Source: Sulfuritalea hydrogenivorans sk43H (GTDB taxonomy: Bacteria; Pseudomonadota; Gammaproteobacteria; Burkholderiales; Rhodocyclaceae). Taken from it: a stretch of DNA of 64,000 nt. Below, piece by piece: positions 8,847 through 17,657 of this stretch. The position numbers were made by a program, and so were the translations under genes. The stretch is from contig NZ_AP012547.1 in assembly GCF_000828635.1 (NCBI RefSeq), positions 2,604,001-2,668,000 of the forward strand, read 5' to 3'. The notes under the pieces were generated by a model that was not told where the DNA came from, did not search any database, and was given only the letters and a program-made list of their open reading frames with translations. Numbering within the stretch: the first letter of the stretch is position 1; each line of letters begins with the position of its first letter.

Positions 8847-9740
8847 TCACGCCGTGCTCCAGACTGCACGGATGACACTGAATGCAGCGGCGATGGCCGG
8901 CTCGTTGCGACGCGCGCGCAGACACAGAAACCCCAGTTCTGCCGGCACCTCGACCCGATCGGCCACCGCGATACCGCTTGCATGCGCCGCACGCAGGGCG
9001 ATGCTGTCGCGCGCCAGCGAAAGGCCGACGCCGGACTTGACCAGATCGAGCATCGAGGGTTCGAGATCGACCTGGGCAACGATGCGCGGGCTGGCCCCGG
9101 CTTCCCGGAAAATGCCGGCGAGCAGGCGATGATGAGCCGAGTCCGGCGGCGTACCGATCCACGGCAGGCGCGCCAGTGCCTTCCAGTCCTTGCCGCGCAC
9201 CCGTTCCTGCCAGTTTGGCGGAGCGATCACGCGATAGTTGAACCCCGTCAGCGTCTGCACCTCGAAAGCTACGTCGACATCGCTCATGCCCGGAGCACCG
9301 AGGGTATAGGCCACGTCGAGACGATTGGCGGCGACATCGCGCCGCACCGCGCCGGACATGCCGTGAGCGAGATCGGTGCTGAGGCCGGGGTGATGTTCCA
9401 CCAGCCGCTTGAGAAAGGGGCCCAGGCGCAGGAATTCCGGATCGACAATGGTACCGATGCGCAGCCGGCCGCCCACCTGCCCGCCGATCCCGGCCGCCAG
9501 GCTGTCCAGTTCGGTGGCGGCATCCAGTGCGCGCTGCGCCGCCGGCAGCAATTGTTCCCCGGCACGCGTCAGGCGCATGCCGCGCGGCGTGCGCTCGAAC
9601 AGCAGCAGCCCGAGTTGTTCGTGCAGCTTTTTCAGTTGCAGGGATAGCGCGGGCTGGCTCAGATGCAGGCGCTGTGCCGTGCGCGTGAGGTTGCCCTCGC
9701 GCGCCAGGGTGACGAAGGTGCGAATCAGATTGAAGTCCAT
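8847..9740 (-). CDS. LysR-family transcriptional regulator
   Basis: 297 residues. The N-terminal winged helix-turn-helix (FVTLAREGNLTRTAQRLHLS, then QPALSLQLKKLHEQLG) is the LysR DNA-binding domain, with an effector-binding periplasmic-binding-like domain from about residue 90. It is divergent from mmsA with 112 bases between the starts, the usual LysR arrangement, so it probably controls the mmsA-GMC-MBL operon and itself. An inverted repeat with 11-base arms abuts its start codon. The inducer is unknown; a substrate or intermediate of the divergent pathway is the obvious guess. Confidence 0.92.
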   Translation of the reverse strand: MDFNLIRTFVTLAREGNLTRTAQRLHLSQPALSLQLKKLHEQLGLLLFERTPRGMRLTRAGEQLLPAAQRALDAATELDSLAAGIGGQVGGRLRIGTIVDPEFLRLGPFLKRLVEHHPGLSTDLAHGMSGAVRRDVAANRLDVAYTLGAPGMSDVDVAFEVQTLTGFNYRVIAPPNWQERVRGKDWKALARLPWIGTPPDSAHHRLLAGIFREAGASPRIVAQVDLEPSMLDLVKSGVGLSLARDSIALRAAHASGIAVADRVEVPAELGFLCLRARRNEPAIAAAFSVIRAVWSTA

Positions 9741-9771
9741 CGCTGGATATTAGCGCTGCAAATATCCAGCG
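9741..9771. promoter_or_regulatory. Inverted repeat between lysR and mmsA, probable LysR operator
   Basis: CGCTGGATATT (9741-9751) and AATATCCAGCG (9761-9771) are perfect complements separated by nine bases. The inner T-N11-A pattern typical of LysR boxes is present. It touches the lysR start codon and lies about 80 bases before mmsA. Confidence 0.7.
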
Positions 9772-9852
9772 CAAGCATTTCTCATTGGATTTCGCACCGG
9801 GAACGCGCTCTAATGAGCCTCCCCATCCTCCAATCCCGACCAAGAGAACGCC

Positions 9853-11370
9853 ATGAACCTCCAATTCATCAACGCCGCCGACCTGGTCGGCCACTGGATC
9901 AACGGCCATGCCGACGCCGGCGCCGGCACGCGCGTGGGCGAGGTATTCAATCCGGCCGAGGGCCGCGTCGCGCGCCAGGTCGCGCTGGCAACCCGTGCCG
10001 ACGTCGATCGCGCCGTGGCCGCCGCCCGCGCCGCCTTCGCCGACTGGGGCTCCGCCGCGCCGCAGCGCCGCGCCCGCGTCATGTTCAAGTTCCGCGACCT
10101 GGTTGACCAGTATTCGACCGACATCGCCAAGCTGCTCTCCGCCGAGCACGGCAAGACCCTGCCCGACGCGCTGGGCGAGGTGCAGCGCGGCCTCGAAGTC
10201 ATCGAGTTCGCCTGCGGCATTCCGCAACTGCTCAAGGGCCAGCATTCGCACGGCATCGGCGGCGGCATCGACCACTGGAACCAGCGCATGCCGCTGGGGG
10301 TCACGGCCGGAATCACGCCCTTCAATTTTCCCTTCATGGTGCCGATGTGGATGGCGCCGATGGCGCTGGCCTGCGGCAACACCTTCATCCTCAAGCCTTC
10401 GGAGCGCGATCCGTCGCCCTCGCTGTTCGCCGCCGAACTGCTGCGCGAGGCGGGGCTGCCGGCGGGCGCCTTCAATGTGATCCAGGGCGACAAGGAAGCG
10501 GTCGACGCCCTGCTCGAACATCCCTTTGTTTCGGCGGTGTCCTTCGTCGGCTCGACGCCGATCGCGAAATACATCCAGGCCCACGGCATCGCCCACGGCA
10601 AGCGCGTGCAAGCGCTGGGCGGGGCGAAGAACCACATGGTGGTAATGCCCGATGCCGACCTCGACGGCGCCGCCGACGCGCTGATCGGCGCCGCCTACGG
10701 TTCGGCCGGCGAACGCTGCATGGCGATCTCGGTCGCCGTCGCCGTCGGCAGCTGCGCCGACGATCTGGTGGCGCGCGTCCTCGCACGGGCGAAGAAGCTG
10801 AAAGTCGGCGCTGGCGATGCGGCGAACGTCGAGATGGGGCCGCTGGTGACGGCGGTCCATCGCGACAAGGTGGCCGGCTACATCGCCGCCGGCGTGCAGG
10901 AAGGCGCCAAGCTGGTGCTCGACGGCCGCGAAGGCCTCACCGGCGAACTGGCGCAGGGCTTCTTCATCAACCCGACGCTGTTCGACAACGTCACGCCCAA
11001 CATGAGCATCTATCAGGAGGAAATCTTCGGCCCGGTGCTCTGCGTGGTGCGGGTGCCGACCTTCGCCGCCGCGGTCGAGCTGATCAACCGCCACACGTTT
11101 GCCAACGGCGTCGCCTGTTTCACCCGCGACGGCGGCACGGCGCAGGCCTTCATCCAGAAGATCGAGGTCGGCATGGTCGGCATCAACGTGCCGATCCCGG
11201 TGCCCATGGCCTGGCATTCCTTCGGCGGCTGGAAGGCCAGCCTGTTCGGCGACCACCACATCTACGGCGAGGAAGGCGTGCGCTTCTACACGCGCTACAA
11301 GGCCATCATGCAACGCTGGCCGGGGTCCGAATCGAAAGGCCCCGAGTTTGTCATGCCGGTAAATAAATGA
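9853..11370 (+). CDS. mmsA: CoA-acylating methylmalonate-semialdehyde dehydrogenase
   Basis: 505 residues, the usual length. It shows the aldehyde dehydrogenase fold with the MmsA-specific sequences [15 protein letters not shown] (about 155-170), the NAD-binding GSTPIAKYI near 235 and the catalytic Cys in GSAGERCMA (about 287). The C-terminal [11 protein letters not shown] segment also fits MmsA. It would oxidise (methyl)malonate semialdehyde to propionyl- or acetyl-CoA in the cytoplasm, as in valine, inositol or beta-alanine breakdown. It is the first gene of an operon, overlapping the next start by 4 bases (ATGA). No mmsB partner follows; a GMC dehydrogenase takes that place, suggesting oxidation of another alcohol. 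Residues near 318 coincide with a dispersed repeat copy. Confidence 0.93.
   Translation: MNLQFINAADLVGHWINGHADAGAGTRVGEVFNPAEGRVARQVALATRADVDRAVAAARAAFADWGSAAPQRRARVMFKFRDLVDQYSTDIAKLLSAEHGKTLPDALGEVQRGLEVIEFACGIPQLLKGQHSHGIGGGIDHWNQRMPLGVTAGITPFNFPFMVPMWMAPMALACGNTFILKPSERDPSPSLFAAELLREAGLPAGAFNVIQGDKEAVDALLEHPFVSAVSFVGSTPIAKYIQAHGIAHGKRVQALGGAKNHMVVMPDADLDGAADALIGAAYGSAGERCMAISVAVAVGSCADDLVARVLARAKKLKVGAGDAANVEMGPLVTAVHRDKVAGYIAAGVQEGAKLVLDGREGLTGELAQGFFINPTLFDNVTPNMSIYQEEIFGPVLCVVRVPTFAAAVELINRHTFANGVACFTRDGGTAQAFIQKIEVGMVGINVPIPVPMAWHSFGGWKASLFGDHHIYGEEGVRFYTRYKAIMQRWPGSESKGPEFVMPVNK
10803..10823 (+). repeat. Dispersed repeat family A, copy 3
   Basis: One mismatch to the consensus. Inside mmsA, read as KVGAGDAA. 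This match could owe something to conserved protein sequence. Confidence 0.4.
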
Positions 11371-12992
11371 CGCAGGCCAGAGATTTCGGCGAGTTCGATT
11401 ACGTCATCGCCGGCGGCGGCACGGCCGGCTGCGTGCTGGCCAACCGGCTGTCGGCCGATCCCGACGTGACGGTGCTGCTGCTCGAAGCCGGCGGCAAGGA
11501 CGACTGGATATGGATCCACATCCCGATCGGCTATCTCAAATGCATCAACAACCCGCGCACCGACTGGTGCTACAAGACGGAAGCCGAGCCGGGACTCAAC
11601 GGCCGCTCGATCATCTACGCCCGCGGCAAGGTGCTGGGCGGCTGCTCGTCGATCAACGGCATGCTCTACCTGCGCGGCCAGGTGCGCGACTACGACGAGT
11701 GGGCGCAGGTCACCGGCGATTCGCGCTGGAACTGGGACAGCGTGCTGCCGGTGTTCAGGCAGAGCGAGGACTACTGGGGCGGCGCCGACGAAATGCACGG
11801 CGACAAGGGCGAGTGGCGCGTGGAAAAGCAGCGCCTGCACTGGGACATCCTCGACCGCTACACGCAGGCCGCGCAGCAGGCCGGCATCCCGTTCAGGCAG
11901 GACTACAACCGCGGCGACAATTTCGGCATCGGCCACTTCGAGGTGAACCAAAAGAAGGGCGTGCGCTGGAATGCGTCGAAGGCCATGCTGCGGCCGGTGC
12001 TGCACCGGCCCAACCTGAAGGTGGTGACCGGCGCGCTGATCGACAAGCTCATCCTCGACGGCAAGGAAGCGCGCGGCGTCGAGTTCAGCCTCGACGGTGT
12101 GCCACACCGCGTCGCGGCGCGCATCGAAACCCTGCTCACCGCCGGAGCGATAGGCTCGCCGACCATCCTGCAACGCTCGGGCATCGGCCCCGCCAACTTG
12201 CTGCATAACCGCGGCGTACCGCTGGTGCATGAGCTGCCCGGCGTCGGCGGCAACCTGCAGGACCACCTGCAGTTGCGCATGATCTTCAAGGTACATGGCA
12301 TCACCACGCTGAACCAGCGCGCCCACAGCCTGTGGGGCAAGGCGATGATGGGCCTCGAATATGCGCTGTTTCGCTCGGGCCCGCTGTCGATGGCGCCCAG
12401 CCAGCTCGGCGGCTTTTTCCACTCTTCGCCCGAGGTGGCGACCCCCGACCTGGAGTTCCACGTCCAGCCGCTGTCGCTGGAGAAATTCGGCGATCCGCTG
12501 CACTCTTTCCCGGCCTTCACCGCGAGCGTCTGCAACCTGCGTCCGTCCTCGCGCGGCGTGGTGCATATCCGCGACCGCAACCCGGCGACGGCGCCGGTCA
12601 TCGCACCGAACTACCTGTCGACCGAAAACGACCGCCGGGTCGCCGCGCGCGCCCTGCGCCTGACGCGCAACATCGTCGCCCAGCCTGCCATGGCGCCCTA
12701 CCGGCCCGAGGAGCACCAGCCCGGCGCGCAGAAGCAGAGCGACGAGGAGCTTGCAAAAGCGGCCGGCGACATCGGCACCACCATCTTCCACCCGACCTGC
12801 ACCTGCGCCATGGGCCGGGCCGACGATGTCAACGCCGTGGTCGATCCGGAGCTGCGGGTGCGCGGCATCGGCCGCCTGCGCGTGATCGATGCCTCGATCA
12901 TGCCGACGATTACTTCCGGCAACACCAATGCGCCGACGGTCATGATCGCCGAGCGCGGCGCGGCGCTGATCCATGCCGCGAGGAAAACATGA
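11367..12992 (+). CDS. GMC-family FAD-dependent alcohol/choline dehydrogenase-like oxidoreductase
   Basis: 541 residues. The N-terminal FAD site ([18 protein letters not shown], residues 11-28), the GMC signature 1 region ([19 protein letters not shown], about 85-103) and signature 2 ([17 protein letters not shown]) are all present. The catalytic His is in HPTCTCAMG near the C-terminus, with the partner Asn/His in [12 protein letters not shown] enzymes oxidise alcohols to aldehydes with electrons leaving to a quinone or other acceptor. Its start overlaps mmsA (ATGA) and its stop overlaps the next gene (ATGA), so the three proteins are made together. Alcohol to aldehyde (GMC), then aldehyde to acyl-CoA (MmsA) is a plausible sequence; the substrate is not known. 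Confidence 0.92.
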   Translation: MTQARDFGEFDYVIAGGGTAGCVLANRLSADPDVTVLLLEAGGKDDWIWIHIPIGYLKCINNPRTDWCYKTEAEPGLNGRSIIYARGKVLGGCSSINGMLYLRGQVRDYDEWAQVTGDSRWNWDSVLPVFRQSEDYWGGADEMHGDKGEWRVEKQRLHWDILDRYTQAAQQAGIPFRQDYNRGDNFGIGHFEVNQKKGVRWNASKAMLRPVLHRPNLKVVTGALIDKLILDGKEARGVEFSLDGVPHRVAARIETLLTAGAIGSPTILQRSGIGPANLLHNRGVPLVHELPGVGGNLQDHLQLRMIFKVHGITTLNQRAHSLWGKAMMGLEYALFRSGPLSMAPSQLGGFFHSSPEVATPDLEFHVQPLSLEKFGDPLHSFPAFTASVCNLRPSSRGVVHIRDRNPATAPVIAPNYLSTENDRRVAARALRLTRNIVAQPAMAPYRPEEHQPGAQKQSDEELAKAAGDIGTTIFHPTCTCAMGRADDVNAVVDPELRVRGIGRLRVIDASIMPTITSGNTNAPTVMIAERGAALIHAARKT

Positions 12993-13936
12993 ACACCTTG
13001 ATCGACTACAAGAACGGCATCTACGCCTTCGATGCCGGCTACGTCCGCCCGCTACTCGCCGCCATCCATCTGATCGAAAGCGACGGCCGCGTCGCCTTCG
13101 TCGATACCGCCAATTTCGAAGTCATGCCGCAGGCGCTGGCGGCACTGGCCGCGCGCGGCCTCGGCCCGGAGGCGGTGGATTACGTGATCCTCACCCACAT
13201 CCATCTCGACCATGCCGGCGGTGCCGGCGTGATGATGCAAGCCTTCCCCAACGCGAAGCTGGTCGTGCATCCTCGCGGCGCGCGGCACATGATCGAGCCG
13301 ACCAAACTGATGGCCGGCGTCGAGGGCGTCTATGGCAGGGAACGCGCACTCCGCATGTACGGCAAGCTGATCCCGATTTCCGCCGAGCGCATCATCGAGG
13401 CTCACGACAATACGGTCGTGAAGCTCGGTTCGCGCGAATTGCTGTGCATCGACTCGCCCGGCCATGCCCGCCACCACATTGCCATCGTGGACCGCCAGAC
13501 CGGCGGAATCTTCACCGGCGACACCTTCGGCATTTCCTACCGCGAACTGGATGTCGACGGCCGGCCGCTGATCTTCCCCTCCTCGACGCCGATCCAGTTC
13601 GATCCGGACGAGATGCGCGCTTCCATCGAGCGCATGCTCGCCTTCAACCCCGAAGCCGTCTATCTGACGCACTTCAGCCGGCTGGCGCCGCCCGCCGAAC
13701 TGGGACGCAAGGTGCTGCGCCTGCTCGACCAGTATGTCGCGATTGCCCTTGCCGCCGGCGAAGACGAGGACAAGACGGCGAGCATCCGCGATGGACTGAC
13801 AAGGCTCCTGCTGACCGAGGCGCACGCCCATGGCTGCCGGTTGAGCGACGAGGAAATCCTTGAAATCTGGCACCTTGACCTGGAACTCAATGCGCAAGGA
13901 CTGGCCTTCTGGCTCGATGCCCAGGAAGCTGACTGA
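12989..13936 (+). CDS. Metallo-beta-lactamase-fold hydrolase
   Basis: 315 residues. The metal-binding motif THIHLDHAGG (about residue 68) is the H-x-H-x-D-H signature, with further ligands in the DSPGHARHH segment and TGDTFG. The C-terminal third (about 215-315) is a helical extension often found in MBL-fold thioesterase or lactonase-like proteins. ATG 12989 lies in a 4-base overlap with the GMC gene stop. Within this catabolic operon it could open a lactone or cleave a thioester; that is inference. The operon seems to end here: an imperfect hairpin without a T-run follows at 13944-13967. Confidence 0.88.
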   Translation: MNTLIDYKNGIYAFDAGYVRPLLAAIHLIESDGRVAFVDTANFEVMPQALAALAARGLGPEAVDYVILTHIHLDHAGGAGVMMQAFPNAKLVVHPRGARHMIEPTKLMAGVEGVYGRERALRMYGKLIPISAERIIEAHDNTVVKLGSRELLCIDSPGHARHHIAIVDRQTGGIFTGDTFGISYRELDVDGRPLIFPSSTPIQFDPDEMRASIERMLAFNPEAVYLTHFSRLAPPAELGRKVLRLLDQYVAIALAAGEDEDKTASIRDGLTRLLLTEAHAHGCRLSDEEILEIWHLDLELNAQGLAFWLDAQEAD

Positions 13937-14182
13937 CCGCACAGCGGAATCCCTGCTGCGATTCCGCCAAAACACGCCGGGTTACCCAGAGTAATCATGG
14001 GCAAACCAATGCGACGCTTTGCCGCAGCGCAGCATGCAAACCCCTGTGAATACGATGATTTCTTGTCCTGAATCAAATGCCCAAGAACCCGTGTTGGGGT
14101 ATCCTCGCGCCCCATATGTATCGAGTTTCCGAAAGTTCGTTTCAACCGCGCGCTGCAGCGCGCTCACGTAAAGGGCAGAAAC
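13937..14182. other. Intergenic region before the heme-copper oxidoreductase cluster
   Basis: 246 bases with no gene that I can support. It holds a hairpin GCGGAATC / GATTCCGC (13944-13967) without a following T-run and presumably the promoter of the next cluster; I see no TTGAY-N4-RTCAA box here. Confidence 0.5.
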
Positions 14183-14332
14183 ATGGCGAATAACAACGAC
14201 GAAGATGTTCCCTTCATGCAGAAGTTGCTGGATAACCACTTCCTGCTCCTGTTCCTGGGAGTAGCGTCTCCCGGCGTTCTCTATATCTTGTGGGGCATTG
14301 TGGACATCATGAGTGTCCCCCTCGCCAAGTAA
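14183..14332 (+). CDS. Small single-span subunit of B-family heme-copper oxidoreductase (subunit IIa-like)
   Basis: A 49-residue protein with an acidic N-terminus (MANNNDEDVPFMQKLLDNH) and one transmembrane helix (about 20-42, LLLFLGVASPGVLYILWGIV). GGGC stands eight bases before the ATG. It sits 27 bases ahead of the CuA subunit gene. Thermus ba3 oxidase has a comparable one-helix subunit IIa, so I read it as the small membrane subunit of the complex made by the next two genes. The assignment rests on size, topology and position; sequence similarity cannot be judged at this length. Confidence 0.75.
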   Translation: MANNNDEDVPFMQKLLDNHFLLLFLGVASPGVLYILWGIVDIMSVPLAK

Positions 14333-14359
14333 TCAATCCAGTCAACCAGGGAGAATCAT

Positions 14360-14899
14360 ATGAGCGCAATCCTGCCGCCTTCAGAGCGGTTGTGGTGGAA
14401 AACACCGATTTCGGGGCAAGAATGGACGTGGATCGGCATCGCCTTCGTCTGGGCCATGATCATGTTCGTCATGATGGTCTATTGGCACATCAACGGTAAG
14501 CAGAACCTCTCGAACGAGGTTTACAAGACAACAACCGAAATGTTCACGGCCAAGACGGAAGCCTTCGTCAAGGAAAACACCATTCGTACCGAAACCGATC
14601 AGCAGATTCCGGTAGCCAAGCCGAATGCCAAGGGCGAAGCCTTCCTGCTGGCACGTTTGTGGGCCTGGTATCCGATTCTGGAACTGGAAGCCGGCAAGAC
14701 CTACAAGATTCATCTGTCGTCTGTCGACTACAACCATGGCTTCTCGCTGCAGCCGACCAACATCAATATCCAGGTCATCCCCGGCTATGAGCATGTGGTC
14801 AAGATGACACCGACCAAGGCCGGCACCTACGCCATCGTTTGTAATGAATACTGCGGCATCGGGCACCACACGATGCTTGGCCGTATTTACGTGAAATAA
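14360..14899 (+). CDS. Heme-copper oxidoreductase subunit II with CuA site (CbaB/NorS-like)
   Basis: 179 residues, short like ba3-type subunit II. One N-terminal membrane helix (about 22-44) anchors a periplasmic cupredoxin domain. CuA ligands are visible: His in DYNHGF (about 126) and the C-terminal CNEYCGIGHHTM motif (C-x3-C-x3-H-x2-M). It therefore accepts electrons from a periplasmic cytochrome c or cupredoxin. AGGGAG stands six bases before ATG 14360. It lies 12 bases before the catalytic subunit gene. The CuA site is found both in ba3 oxygen reductases and in the sNOR (NorSY) type of nitric oxide reductase, so this subunit does not settle which reaction the complex performs. Confidence 0.92.
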   Translation: MSAILPPSERLWWKTPISGQEWTWIGIAFVWAMIMFVMMVYWHINGKQNLSNEVYKTTTEMFTAKTEAFVKENTIRTETDQQIPVAKPNAKGEAFLLARLWAWYPILELEAGKTYKIHLSSVDYNHGFSLQPTNINIQVIPGYEHVVKMTPTKAGTYAIVCNEYCGIGHHTMLGRIYVK

Positions 14900-14911
14900 G
14901 GGGGACCATAG

Positions 14912-16609
14912 ATGGCAACTACTTACCGTACCTGTCCGCGCACCGGGCTGCAGTTCGACCTCGATGCCGACAAACTGATGCGCTGGAACGCCGTAGCCGG
15001 CGTGCTCTGGCTTCTCGTGGGCGGCATCACCGCCCTGCTGGTGATTCTGACCCGCTGGCCAGCCATCAAGCTGCTGCCGGCGGATCAGTTCTACCTGATC
15101 CTGACGGCCCACGGCATCGACATGCTGATCCTGTGGATCATCTACTTTGAAATGGCGGTGCTCTACTTCGCCTCGTCGACCCTGCTGCGATGCCGACTTG
15201 CCACGCCCAAAGTGGCCTGGCTCGGTTTCTGGCTGATGGCAATAGGCGGCATCGTGACCAACGTCGCCATCTTCCAGGGCGAGTCGAGCGTGATGTTCAC
15301 GTCCTATGTGCCGATGCAGGCCGCGCCGCACTTCTACCTCGGCATCATCCTGTTTGCCGTGGGCGCGCTGATCGGCTGTGGCGTGTTCTTCGGTACGCTG
15401 GTGATCGCCAAGCGCGAGAAGACCTACACCGGCTCACTGCCACTGGTTACCTTCGGTGCATTGACGGCGGCCATCATCGCGGTATTCACCATCCTCTCCG
15501 GCGCCGCGATTCTGATCCCGACCTTCCTCTGGTCTGTGGGCCTGATCAAGGAAGTCGATCCGCAGCTGTATCGCATGATCTGGTGGGCACTGGGTCACTC
15601 CTCGCAGCAGATCAACGTTGCCGCCCACGTCTCGATCTGGTACCTGATCGCCGCCGTGGTGTTCGGCGCCAAGCCGCTGTCGGAAAAGGTCTCGCGCTTC
15701 GCCTTCCTGCTCTACATCCTGTTCCTGCAACTGGCCAGCGCGCACCATCTGCTGTCCGACCCGGGCATGAGCGCGGAATGGAAAGTGCTGAACACGTCGT
15801 ACTTCATGTACTTCGCGGTGCTGGCCTCGATGATCCACGGCTTCACGGTTCCGGGCGCGATCGAAGCGGCGCAGCGCAAGAAGGGCTTCACCAACGGCCT
15901 GTTCGAGTGGCTGCGCAAGGCTCCGTGGGGCAACCCATTGTTCTCGGGCATGTTCATCTCGCTGGTCGGCTTCGGCTTCCTCGGCGGCATTTCGGGCGTC
16001 GTTCTGGGCACCGAGCAGATCAACATGCTGATGCACAACACCTTCTACGTGCCGGGCCATTTCCATACCACGGTCGTCGTCGGTACCACGCTGGCCTTCA
16101 TGTCGATCACCTACCTGCTGGTGCCGACGCTGTTCCGGCGTGAAATGATGTTCCCGAAACTGTGCCAGATCCAGCCCTACCTCTACGGTCTCAGCATGTG
16201 CGTGCTCGGCCTGGTGATGATGGGCGCCGGCACGCTGGGCGTTTCCCGCCGTCACTGGGACATGGCCTTCTCGGGTGCACCGTTCCAGTATGAGTGGCCG
16301 GGTGCCGCTTACCTGATGATGGGTCTCACCGGCATCTTCGGCGTGATCGCGGTCATCGGTGGCGGTCTGTGGATATTCCTGGTGGTATGGTCGCTGTTGT
16401 TCGGCAAGAAGCTCGACGGTGGTCCGATCTCCGACAAGCCGACGCCGATTCCGGACCAGACCGCTGCGGCAGCGGCGTCCCACGCGGGTAGCGAAGAGCA
16501 TATCGGCGTACCGGGCACCGTGGTTCTGGCCATGACGTTGCTGGTCTGCTTCGTCCTCTACTACTTCGTGAATTGGAAGTACCTGTCCGAAGTCTGGGGT
16601 CTCAGCTGA
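14912..16609 (+). CDS. B-family heme-copper oxidoreductase subunit I, NorY-like (possible NO reductase) or ba3 oxidase
   Basis: 565 residues, 13 or so membrane helices. Heme and CuB ligands are in place: His67 (helix II), His229 in WWALGH (helix VI), His278-His279 in ASAHHLL (helix VII) and His383/His385 in PGHFHT (helix X). The sequence aligns well with Thermus ba3 from helix VI onward. However, the helix VI motif reads GHSSQQ, so the position four after His229, the cross-linked Tyr of B-family oxygen reductases (GHPxVY), is Gln233. Loss of that Tyr is a mark of nitric-oxide-reducing branches. Gene order (CuA subunit, catalytic subunit, later senC) is that of norSY-senC (also called coxB2A2-senC) in ammonia oxidisers. 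I favour NO reduction but cannot exclude oxygen reduction. Confidence 0.9.
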   Translation: MATTYRTCPRTGLQFDLDADKLMRWNAVAGVLWLLVGGITALLVILTRWPAIKLLPADQFYLILTAHGIDMLILWIIYFEMAVLYFASSTLLRCRLATPKVAWLGFWLMAIGGIVTNVAIFQGESSVMFTSYVPMQAAPHFYLGIILFAVGALIGCGVFFGTLVIAKREKTYTGSLPLVTFGALTAAIIAVFTILSGAAILIPTFLWSVGLIKEVDPQLYRMIWWALGHSSQQINVAAHVSIWYLIAAVVFGAKPLSEKVSRFAFLLYILFLQLASAHHLLSDPGMSAEWKVLNTSYFMYFAVLASMIHGFTVPGAIEAAQRKKGFTNGLFEWLRKAPWGNPLFSGMFISLVGFGFLGGISGVVLGTEQINMLMHNTFYVPGHFHTTVVVGTTLAFMSITYLLVPTLFRREMMFPKLCQIQPYLYGLSMCVLGLVMMGAGTLGVSRRHWDMAFSGAPFQYEWPGAAYLMMGLTGIFGVIAVIGGGLWIFLVVWSLLFGKKLDGGPISDKPTPIPDQTAAAAASHAGSEEHIGVPGTVVLAMTLLVCFVLYYFVNWKYLSEVWGLS

Positions 16610-16635
16610 TCACCTGCTGAACAGGCACAAGGCTT

Positions 16636-16702
16636 CCCCGCACTCCGGTGCGGGGAACCTGCCTGAATCGGGCTTGGCCAGCAGGCCCGATTCAAGCAGG
16701 TT
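16636..16702 (+). other. Two consecutive hairpins between the catalytic subunit and ctaB
   Basis: CCCCGCAC-TCCG-GTGCGGGG (16636-16655) is followed by an 18-base-arm hairpin (16656-16673 with 16685-16702, one mismatch) ending in TTT. They could terminate part of the transcripts or protect the upstream mRNA end, lowering ctaB expression relative to the oxidoreductase genes. Confidence 0.6.
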
Positions 16703-16728
16703 TCAGAAGTGGCAAAAACTACAACGAT

Positions 16729-16738
16729 CCCCCCCCCC
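16729..16738 (+). repeat. C10 homopolymer upstream of ctaB start
   Basis: Ten consecutive C, ending 11 bases before the chosen ctaB ATG, where a ribosome-binding site would be expected. It could slip in replication or be misread in assembly. Confidence 0.8.
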
Positions 16739-16749
16739 AAAGACGCTTG

Positions 16750-17640
16750 ATGGAATCGACGCTGCCCCCCAACAAATCAACCGGCTTCCCCTTCCGTGCC
16801 ATCATGGGAGTGTTCAAGCTGCGCATCGGCGTCGTAATAACCTTTACCGCACTGGCCGGTTTGTCGGTAAGCGCCGGCCCCAGCCTGAGCCTCGCGCAAC
16901 TCATCATCCTGACGCTTGCCGTGCTGGTTTCCTCAGCCAGCGCGGGCGCCTTCAACCAGTATTACGAACACGACATCGATCCCCTGATGTCGCGCACCAG
17001 CAAACGCCCCTTCGCCACCGGTGAAATCAAACACGGACCGATCTGGCTGCTGATCATTTTCGGGCTGATGGCACTGTCCGTCGCCGCTGCCTGGCTCGCG
17101 CTCAATGCCTGGGCCGCGATGTTCACCTTCCTCGGCGCATTCTTCTACGCGATCGTCTATACGGTCTGGCTCAAGCGTCGCACCTGGCTCAACATCGTGT
17201 TCGGCGGTCTGGCGGGCAGTTGGGCTGTCCTGGCGGGAGCAACCGCGGCCGATCCGCAGGTCGGCGCCGTGCCGCTTGCCCTCGCCTTCGTGCTCTTTCT
17301 GTGGACCCCGCCGCACTTCTGGAGCCTGGCGATTGCCTTTCGCGAGGACTACGCTGCCGCCGGCGTCCCCATGCTGCCGGTGGTCGTCGGCGACAAGCGC
17401 GCGGCACAAACCATTTTCGCCAGCACCCTGGCTCTGGTGGCTGCGTCCTTCCTGCCGCTGGCCTTCGGCCTCGGCGCAATCTACTTTGCCGGCGCCGCTG
17501 TCGGTGGCGCCCTGTTCATCCAGAAGGCCTGGCGCCTGATGCGGAACACCAACCGTGAAACAGCCATGACCTGCTTCCATGCCTCACTGGCTCAGTTGAC
17601 TCTGGTACTCACTGCTGCAATCATCGACGCTCGTTTTTAG
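16750..17640 (+). CDS. ctaB: Protoheme IX farnesyltransferase (heme O synthase)
   Basis: 296 residues from ATG 16750, the normal length; an open frame extends upstream to 16648 but would cross the C10 tract and both hairpins, so I reject the longer form. The UbiA-family prenyl-diphosphate site NQYYEHDIDPLMSRTSKRP (about 67-85) and the second motif YTVWLKRRTWLNIVFGG (about 137-153) identify a CyoE/CtaB enzyme. It farnesylates heme B to heme O in the membrane, supplying the heme-copper enzyme encoded upstream. No ctaA is in the window, so conversion to heme A cannot be shown. No good Shine-Dalgarno precedes the ATG. Confidence 0.93.
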   Translation: MESTLPPNKSTGFPFRAIMGVFKLRIGVVITFTALAGLSVSAGPSLSLAQLIILTLAVLVSSASAGAFNQYYEHDIDPLMSRTSKRPFATGEIKHGPIWLLIIFGLMALSVAAAWLALNAWAAMFTFLGAFFYAIVYTVWLKRRTWLNIVFGGLAGSWAVLAGATAADPQVGAVPLALAFVLFLWTPPHFWSLAIAFREDYAAAGVPMLPVVVGDKRAAQTIFASTLALVAASFLPLAFGLGAIYFAGAAVGGALFIQKAWRLMRNTNRETAMTCFHASLAQLTLVLTAAIIDARF

Positions 17641-17657
17641 CCAGGCGTCCCCTCCCC

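Noticed and set aside
8784-11313. Very long minus-strand open frame opposite lysR and mmsA
   Set aside because: It is a by-product of GC-rich codon use; it crosses two well-recognised genes and its translation has no recognisable domains.
12332-12988. Extension of the metallo-beta-lactamase-fold gene upstream into the GMC gene
   Set aside because: The frame stays open through the GMC coding region, but the first residues of the protein family begin at ATG 12989, which sits in a 4-base overlap typical of this operon.
16648-16749. Longer ctaB reading frame starting at 16648
   Set aside because: It would read through two hairpins and the C10 tract and add residues unlike any CtaB N-terminus.
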